From positions 496,001 through 560,000 of the forward strand of contig NZ_BNEL01000001.1 in NCBI RefSeq assembly GCF_018327685.1: 64,000 bases of DNA. The letters run 5' to 3'. Shown piece by piece: positions 59,431-64,000 of the stretch; position 1 is the first letter of the stretch; each line of letters begins with the position of its first letter. The notes under the pieces were generated by a model. The model saw only the letters and a list, made by a program, of their open reading frames with translations. It was not told the DNA's origin and made no database searches. A program made the translations under genes and the position numbers. Source of the stretch: Streptomyces sp. TS71-3. Its GTDB lineage: Bacteria > Actinomycetota > Actinomycetes > Streptomycetales > Streptomycetaceae.

Positions 59431-61065
59431 GTGATCGATATCAGCTCGTCCGTGATGCAGGCCCTGCTTGTTCTGATCGTCGCCGGACCGCTTCTGGGTG
59501 CTGCGACCGCCCTGCTGCCACCGCCGCCCGGGCTGAAGGGCAGGTCACCCGAGCAGGCCGTGCTGCGGCACGGCGTCACCGTCACCGGGGCCGTGCTCAT
59601 CGCGGCGATCGTCCTCGCGCTCGGCTTCGACCGCGACCACCCCTCGACGATCCAGGCCAGCACGGACGTGAGCTGGATCCCGGCGCTGGACATCCACTTC
59701 CACATCGGCGTCGACGGCATCTCCCTCCCCCTCCTGCTCCTCACCGCGCTGCTGACCTTCCTCTGCGCCCTGCACAGCTACGCCCGCCCGCCCGAGGGCC
59801 CGTCAGCCCCGTCCGCCCCTTCTCCTCGGAGCTTCGTCGCGCTGCTGCTCCTGCTGGAAACCGGCACGCTCGCCAGCTTCGCCGTCCTCGACCTGCTGCT
59901 CTTCTTCCTGGCCTTCGAGACGGTGCTCGTCCCGATGTACTTCCTCATCGGCCGGTGGGGCGGCGAGGGACGGCAGGCGGCCGCCCTGAAGTTCGTCCTC
60001 TACACGCTCCTCGGGTCCGTCGTGATGCTGCTGGGCCTGCTGCTGGTCGGGCTTCGCGCCCACACCTTCGACATGGTGGCACTCGCCACTGACAACGGCC
60101 GGGGGCTGAGCGCGTCCGTGCAGGTCATCGCCGTTCTGGCGATCGGTCTCGGGCTGGCCGTGAAGGCGCCGATGTGGCCGCTGCACAGCTGGCTGCCCGA
60201 CGCGCACACGGCCGCGCCCACCGTCGGCTCGGTGCTGCTCGCCGGTGTCCTGCTGAAAATGGGCACGTACGGGTTCGTGCGGATCGTCCTGCCGATCGCG
60301 CCGCACGGGATGCACACCTTCGCGCCCTACCTCGCGGCCTTCGGCGTCGCGGGCATCGTCTACGGGTCGCTGGCCTGCCTGGCCCTGGCCCGCGCCGGCG
60401 CGAAGGGCGACCTCAAGCGGCTCATCGCGTACTCGTCCGTCGGCCACATGGGCTTCGTCCTGCTCGGCATCGCGACCATGACGCCGACCGGGCTCAACGG
60501 CGCGCTGTTCGCGAACGTCGCCCACGGCCTCATCACCGGCCTGCTGTTCTTCCTGGTCGGGGCCGTGAAGGACCGCACGGGCAGCACCGACCTCGACACC
60601 CTGGCCGAGGACTCCGGCGCCGCGCTCTACGGCAGGGCCCCGCGGCTCGGCGGTCTTGTCGCGTTCGGCGCGGTCGCCTCGCTGGGACTGCCGGGCCTCG
60701 CCGGGTTCTGGGGCGAGATGCTGGCCATGTTCGGCGCGTTCCGGCCCGCCGACGGCCTCAGCCGCCCCGCGTACCTCACCTTCATGGCCCTGGCCGGGCT
60801 CGGCACCCTGCTCACAGCCGCCTACCTGCTCGTCGTCGTGCGCCGCGTCTGCATGGGCCCCGGCCGCCTTGAGGGCACCGGTGCCGGAACGGCCGGCGGC
60901 GGGCCCGCCCCGGTGCTCGCCGAGCTGCCCGACGTGCGGGGGCACGAGTTCGCCGCCTGGACGCCGCTGGTCGCCCTCACCGTCCTCGCCGGACTCTGGC
61001 CCGCCGCCCTCCTGGGCCTGACGAACCCGGCCGTGCAGCAGCTCCTCGCAGGAGGCCCCAAGTGA
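59431..61065 (+). CDS. nuoM2: NADH-quinone oxidoreductase subunit M, second copy
   Basis: A 544-residue antiporter-like subunit. The helix-5 Glu is in FFLAFETVLVPMYFLIGRWGG, the Lys region is GLAVKAPMWPLHSWLPDAHTAAP, and KRLIAYSSVGHMGFVLLG is conserved, so the proton path is intact as far as sequence shows. A short Pro/Ser loop near 125 (GPSAPSAPSPRS) is lineage-specific. The GTG follows the nuoL2 stop by six bases. Confidence 0.93.
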   Translation: MIDISSSVMQALLVLIVAGPLLGAATALLPPPPGLKGRSPEQAVLRHGVTVTGAVLIAAIVLALGFDRDHPSTIQASTDVSWIPALDIHFHIGVDGISLPLLLLTALLTFLCALHSYARPPEGPSAPSAPSPRSFVALLLLLETGTLASFAVLDLLLFFLAFETVLVPMYFLIGRWGGEGRQAAALKFVLYTLLGSVVMLLGLLLVGLRAHTFDMVALATDNGRGLSASVQVIAVLAIGLGLAVKAPMWPLHSWLPDAHTAAPTVGSVLLAGVLLKMGTYGFVRIVLPIAPHGMHTFAPYLAAFGVAGIVYGSLACLALARAGAKGDLKRLIAYSSVGHMGFVLLGIATMTPTGLNGALFANVAHGLITGLLFFLVGAVKDRTGSTDLDTLAEDSGAALYGRAPRLGGLVAFGAVASLGLPGLAGFWGEMLAMFGAFRPADGLSRPAYLTFMALAGLGTLLTAAYLLVVVRRVCMGPGRLEGTGAGTAGGGPAPVLAELPDVRGHEFAAWTPLVALTVLAGLWPAALLGLTNPAVQQLLAGGPK

Positions 61066-62768
61066 CCGAGTCCGCCGCGGGAGTCGTGCAGTCCATCGAC
61101 TGGCAGGCCATCGCGCCTCCCACCATCGCCGCGCTGGTGGGCCTGGTGGTGCTTGTCGCCGACCTCTTCACCGACGAGGGCCGCAAGCACGTCCTCGGCT
61201 GGGTCTCCGTCGCGGGCCTCGCCCTGGCGGGGCTCTCCCTGCTGCCGCTGCGGGCCGGGCACCGGTCCGCCTTCTGCCGCGGTGGCCACCCCGCGGCGTG
61301 CAGTTACACCGCGGACCACTTCACGCTGGTCGTCCAGTTCCTCGTGCTGGGCGGCGCACTGCTGGCCGCGCTGCTGTCGGTGAGCACGCTCCGGGACGCC
61401 GGGGCGGGACGCGATGGCGCCGACGGCTCGGCAGCCGCCAAGGGGACCCCTACGGCGGGCAGGCGGGAGGCCGCCATCCCCGACGGCGAGTACTGGTTCC
61501 TGCTGCTGTCCTCCGCGGCGGGCGCCGCCCTGCTGCCCGCCGCCCGGGACCTGGCCACCCTGGTGGTCGCCCTGGAGGTCGCGTCCCTGCCCGCCTTCGC
61601 CCTCGTGGGCCTCAGGCGCGGCGAGCGCACCTCGGCCGAGGCGGCCCTGAAGTTCTTCCTGTCGTCCGTGACCGCCACCGCCGTGACGCTCATGGGGGCG
61701 AGCTTCGTGTACGCGGCGACCGGCAGCCTCTACCTGACGGAGATCGCCACCCGGCTCCCCGGCGTCGACGGCCGGCTGCACACCCTCGCCGCCACCGGCG
61801 TCGCGCTCACCCTCGTCGGCTTCGCCTTCAAGACGGCCGCCGTGCCCTTTCACTTCTGGGTGCCCGACACGTACGTGGGCGCCCCGCTGCCGATCGCCGC
61901 CTACCTCTCCGTCGCCGGCAAGGCGGTCGGCTTCTCCGGGCTCATCCTGGTCACCGTCGAGGCGTTCCCGTCCTACGCCGACGTGTGGGGCCCCGCGCTC
62001 GCCGTCCTCGCCGCGCTCACCATGACCGCCGGCAACGCCGCAGCGCTTCGGCAGCGGCCCACGCGCGCGTACAGCGCGGTCCGGCTGCTCGCCTGGTCGT
62101 CGGTCGGGCAGGCGGGCTACCTGCTCGTGCCCATCGCGGCGGCCGGTTACGGCGACGACCCCGAGCGGGCCGTCGGCTCCACCGTCGCGTACGCCCTGAT
62201 GTACGCGGCGGTGAACCTGGGGGCGTTCGCCGTGGCCGCGCTCGTCGCCCGGAGCAGTCCCCTCAACCGGCTCGCCGACTACCGCGGCCTGCACGCACGG
62301 CGACCGCTGACCGCCCTCCTGCTGGCCTTCTTCCTGCTCTGCCTCGCCGGGCTGCCACCCGGCGTGATCGGCCTCTTCGCGAAGGTCACCGTCTTCTCGT
62401 CGGCGGTCGACGCCGGCCTCGGCTGGCTCGCGGCGATCATGGCCGTGAACGTCGTGATGGCGCTCTACTACTACCTCCAATGGACGGCGCTGCTCTTCCG
62501 GTCTCCGCAGCCACGGGAGGAGGCCAGAGGGGTCGCCAGGGAGGTCGGCCGGGGGGACGCCGGCACTCTGAGTGACGTTACCGGCGATGACGGCACAGGG
62601 GGCGACGGCACCGGGAGTGGCCGTACCGGGAGTGACGGCACCGCCACCGCACCCGCCGCCGTGCCGGCGCCGCTCGCCGCGGCGCTCGCCCTCGCGGCGG
62701 TCCTGGCGGTGGTGCTCTCCGGGGCGCCGCAGCTGGTGCTGCGGTTCTCGGCGATGGGGCTCTTCTGA
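61062..62768 (+). CDS. nuoN2: NADH-quinone oxidoreductase subunit N, second copy
   Basis: A 568-residue antiporter-like subunit, last of the cluster. VVALEVASLPAFALVGLRRGERTS carries the helix-5 Glu, and FKTAAVPFHFWVPDTYVGAPLPI the Lys/His path. Between the penultimate and last helices lies a charged, Gly/Asp/Thr-rich insert (about residues 485-530) encoded by a repeated GACGGCACCGGGAGTG-like sequence at 62573-62645. The GTG overlaps the nuoM2 stop. Confidence 0.92.
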   Translation: MTESAAGVVQSIDWQAIAPPTIAALVGLVVLVADLFTDEGRKHVLGWVSVAGLALAGLSLLPLRAGHRSAFCRGGHPAACSYTADHFTLVVQFLVLGGALLAALLSVSTLRDAGAGRDGADGSAAAKGTPTAGRREAAIPDGEYWFLLLSSAAGAALLPAARDLATLVVALEVASLPAFALVGLRRGERTSAEAALKFFLSSVTATAVTLMGASFVYAATGSLYLTEIATRLPGVDGRLHTLAATGVALTLVGFAFKTAAVPFHFWVPDTYVGAPLPIAAYLSVAGKAVGFSGLILVTVEAFPSYADVWGPALAVLAALTMTAGNAAALRQRPTRAYSAVRLLAWSSVGQAGYLLVPIAAAGYGDDPERAVGSTVAYALMYAAVNLGAFAVAALVARSSPLNRLADYRGLHARRPLTALLLAFFLLCLAGLPPGVIGLFAKVTVFSSAVDAGLGWLAAIMAVNVVMALYYYLQWTALLFRSPQPREEARGVAREVGRGDAGTLSDVTGDDGTGGDGTGSGRTGSDGTATAPAAVPAPLAAALALAAVLAVVLSGAPQLVLRFSAMGLF

Positions 62769-62830
62769 GGGTCCGTCCCACGGCGTCCGCGCGGGGGCCG
62801 CTGCGGCCGTCGCGGTGACTGCCGCGGCGG

Positions 62831-62926
62831 GTGTCCCAGCGCCTGTTCCAGTGCGTGTTCCGGTGCCCGTTCCAGTGCCCGTTCCAGCGCCGGTTTCAGT
62901 GCGTGTCCCAGCGACCGTTCCGTGGC
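62831..62926. repeat. 12-bp degenerate tandem repeat, 8 units
   Basis: Units with consensus (C/G)(C/T)GTTCCAGTGC begin every 12 bp at 62831, 62843, 62855, 62867, 62879, 62891, 62903 and 62915; a ninth, shifted unit follows at 62927. Intergenic. Confidence 0.9.
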
Positions 62927-63010
62927 TGTCCCAGTGGCAGGCGATAGCGACGGCCTCGTGACGGATGCGCCGGTCAGCCGGACATCCGCGCCCCGCGACC
63001 CCCGGTATCA

Positions 63011-63037
63011 GGGAACTAGAACCACACGCCTGGCGTT
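63011..63037 (+). promoter_or_regulatory. SigR-like (thiol/envelope stress) promoter of htpX
   Basis: GGGAAC (63011-63016) and GTT (63035-63037) are 18 bases apart. This matches the pattern GGGAAT/C-N18-GTT of the ECF sigma factor SigR of Streptomyces. The start would be about 63045, 70 bases before the htpX GTG. HtpX genes are stress-induced in many bacteria. Confidence 0.5.
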
Positions 63038-63113
63038 CATTCGTACAGAGGGTCCACCGGACCGTGGCACCAGTAGGCAGAGGTCCCTGCAGCACCACAC
63101 AGGAGGGCGCACC

Positions 63114-63977
63114 GTGCACCGCCGGCACAACGGGCTCAAGACCGCTGTACTCCTCGGGGGACTGTCCGCACTCATCGTCTTGATCGGCAGTTTCTTCGGG
63201 CAGACGGGGCTCATCGTCGCGCTCCTCGTAGCGCTCGGCACCAACGCGTACGCGTACTGGAACAGCGACAAGATGGCCCTGCGCGCCATGCGCGCGCGCC
63301 CGGTCAGCGAGTTCGAGGCGCCCGGCCTCTACCGCATGGTCCGCGACCTCTCCACCCAGGCCCGCCAGCCCATGCCCCGGCTCTACATCTCCCCGACCGA
63401 GGCCCCGAACGCGTTCGCCACCGGCCGCAATCCCCGGAACGCCGCCGTGTGCTGCACCGACGGAATCCTCCGCATCCTGGACGAGCGCGAGCTGCGCGGC
63501 GTCATCGGGCACGAGCTGAGCCATGTCTACAACCGCGACATCCTCATCTCCTCCGTGGCCGGCGCCCTCGCGTCCGTCATCATCTTCCTGGTGAACTTCG
63601 CCTGGCTGATCCCCATCGGCCGCGACGAGAACGACGAAGGCCCTGGCATCCTCGGCTACCTGCTGATCATGCTCCTGGGCCCGCTGGCCGCCTCGGTCAT
63701 CCAGCTCGCCATCAGCCGCTCCCGGGAGTACGAGGCCGACGCCTCCGGTGCCCAGCTCACCGGTGATCCTCTTGCACTCGCCAGCGCATTGCGCAAGCTG
63801 GAGGCGGGTACCCGTCAGCTCCCGCTGCCGCCCGAGCCGCGGCTGGAGACGGCGAGCCACATGATGATTGCGAATCCTTTCCGTCCCGGGCAGGGCATGG
63901 CCAGGATGTTCTCGACCCATCCGCCCATGTCGGAGCGCATCGCCCGGCTAGAGCAGATGGCAGGTCGCTACCAGTGA
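63114..63977 (+). CDS. htpX: Membrane zinc metalloprotease HtpX
   Basis: A 287-residue M48 protease that degrades misfolded membrane proteins. Two N-terminal helices (about 10-48), then the catalytic zinc motif HELSH (His133, Glu134, His137) in [15 protein letters not shown], two more helices, and the third-ligand segment [13 protein letters not shown] (about residue 200). The GTG has AGGAGG seven bases upstream, one of the best ribosome sites here. The stop overlaps the start of the next gene (GTGA). Confidence 0.95.
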   Translation: MHRRHNGLKTAVLLGGLSALIVLIGSFFGQTGLIVALLVALGTNAYAYWNSDKMALRAMRARPVSEFEAPGLYRMVRDLSTQARQPMPRLYISPTEAPNAFATGRNPRNAAVCCTDGILRILDERELRGVIGHELSHVYNRDILISSVAGALASVIIFLVNFAWLIPIGRDENDEGPGILGYLLIMLLGPLAASVIQLAISRSREYEADASGAQLTGDPLALASALRKLEAGTRQLPLPPEPRLETASHMMIANPFRPGQGMARMFSTHPPMSERIARLEQMAGRYQ

Positions 63978-64000
63978 AGACACTCCTCAACATCATCTGG
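63974..64000 (+). CDS. YccF-like membrane protein, first 9 codons only (truncated by window edge)
   Basis: GTG at 63974 overlaps the htpX stop and opens a frame that reads [10 protein letters not shown] to the window end. This is exactly how YccF-domain small membrane proteins usually begin, and the overlap suggests co-transcription with htpX. Only nine residues are present, so the call rests on that short match. Confidence 0.5.

Larger units (their letters stand above)
62769..63113. other. 345-bp gap between nuoN2 and htpX
   Basis: Contains a 12-bp tandem repeat array (62831-62926) and a SigR-like promoter (63011-63037). A reading frame across the array would encode only Pro-Val repeats and is not credible as a gene. 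Confidence 0.7.

Noticed and set aside
62572..62961. Open frame reading through the 12-bp array with a Pro-Val repeat
   Set aside because: It overlaps the end of nuoN2 out of frame and its sequence merely reflects the 12-bp DNA repeat.

Overview
The window is high-GC actinobacterial chromosome, almost certainly Streptomyces or a close relative: strong G/C bias at third codon positions, many GTG starts, stop/start overlaps of the GTGA and ATGA type, degenerate tandem repeats between genes, and the futalosine menaquinone route. From memory, the order mqnC ... menG ... nuoA-N ... recQ ... polyprenyl synthase ... korAB ... second nuo cluster ... htpX resembles the S. coelicolor core around SCO4550-SCO4610. 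This is core chromosome. I see no insertion sequence, prophage, CRISPR array, tRNA or rRNA.

Layout. 1-9870: tail of an aldo/keto reductase, mqnC and menG (menaquinone synthesis), a zinc-ribbon polytopic membrane protein, a DUF1707 protein and a GNAT acetyltransferase (both minus), a geranylgeranyl-reductase-family flavoprotein (MenJ-like) and a Tat-exported FAD oxidoreductase. 10375-11169: an NlpC/P60 cell-wall peptidase (minus). 11170-12265: a long control region holding a Rex-type operator and a structured leader. 12266-28365: a complete 14-gene complex I operon, nuoA-N, mostly with overlapping stop and start codons. 28617-41496: a hydroxyacid dehydrogenase, a TetR regulator with twin operators, RecQ, fumarylacetoacetase, a HAD phosphatase, a long-chain polyprenyl diphosphate synthase, a LolA-like secreted protein and an ABC exporter. 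41486-51353 (all minus): an FMN reductase, a VOC protein, RarD, KorA/KorB (2-oxoacid:ferredoxin oxidoreductase), a LuxR-type response regulator and two tandem paralogous histidine kinases. 51854-62768: a second, incomplete complex I cluster, nuoA2-B2-C2-H2-I2-J2-K2-L2-M2-N2. 63114-end: HtpX protease and the first codons of a YccF-like protein.

How the genes work together. The theme is menaquinone respiration: head-group synthesis (MqnC), ring methylation (MenG), side-chain synthesis (polyprenyl synthase), probable side-chain saturation (geranylgeranyl reductase), and two NADH dehydrogenase-type systems that would reduce the quinone. The first has every subunit. The second keeps the whole membrane arm plus NuoB, NuoC and NuoI but has no NuoD, E, F or G. 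It lies divergent from a kinase/regulator cluster and close to KorAB, which produces reduced ferredoxin. My main inference is that the second cluster encodes a non-NADH, perhaps ferredoxin-fed or hybrid, complex that must borrow NuoD from the first operon. Several of its subunits carry long low-complexity extensions absent from the first copies.

Other striking signals are a dispersed palindromic intergenic repeat, several degenerate tandem repeats, and candidate operators (Rex, twin TetR sites, a SigR-like promoter before htpX).
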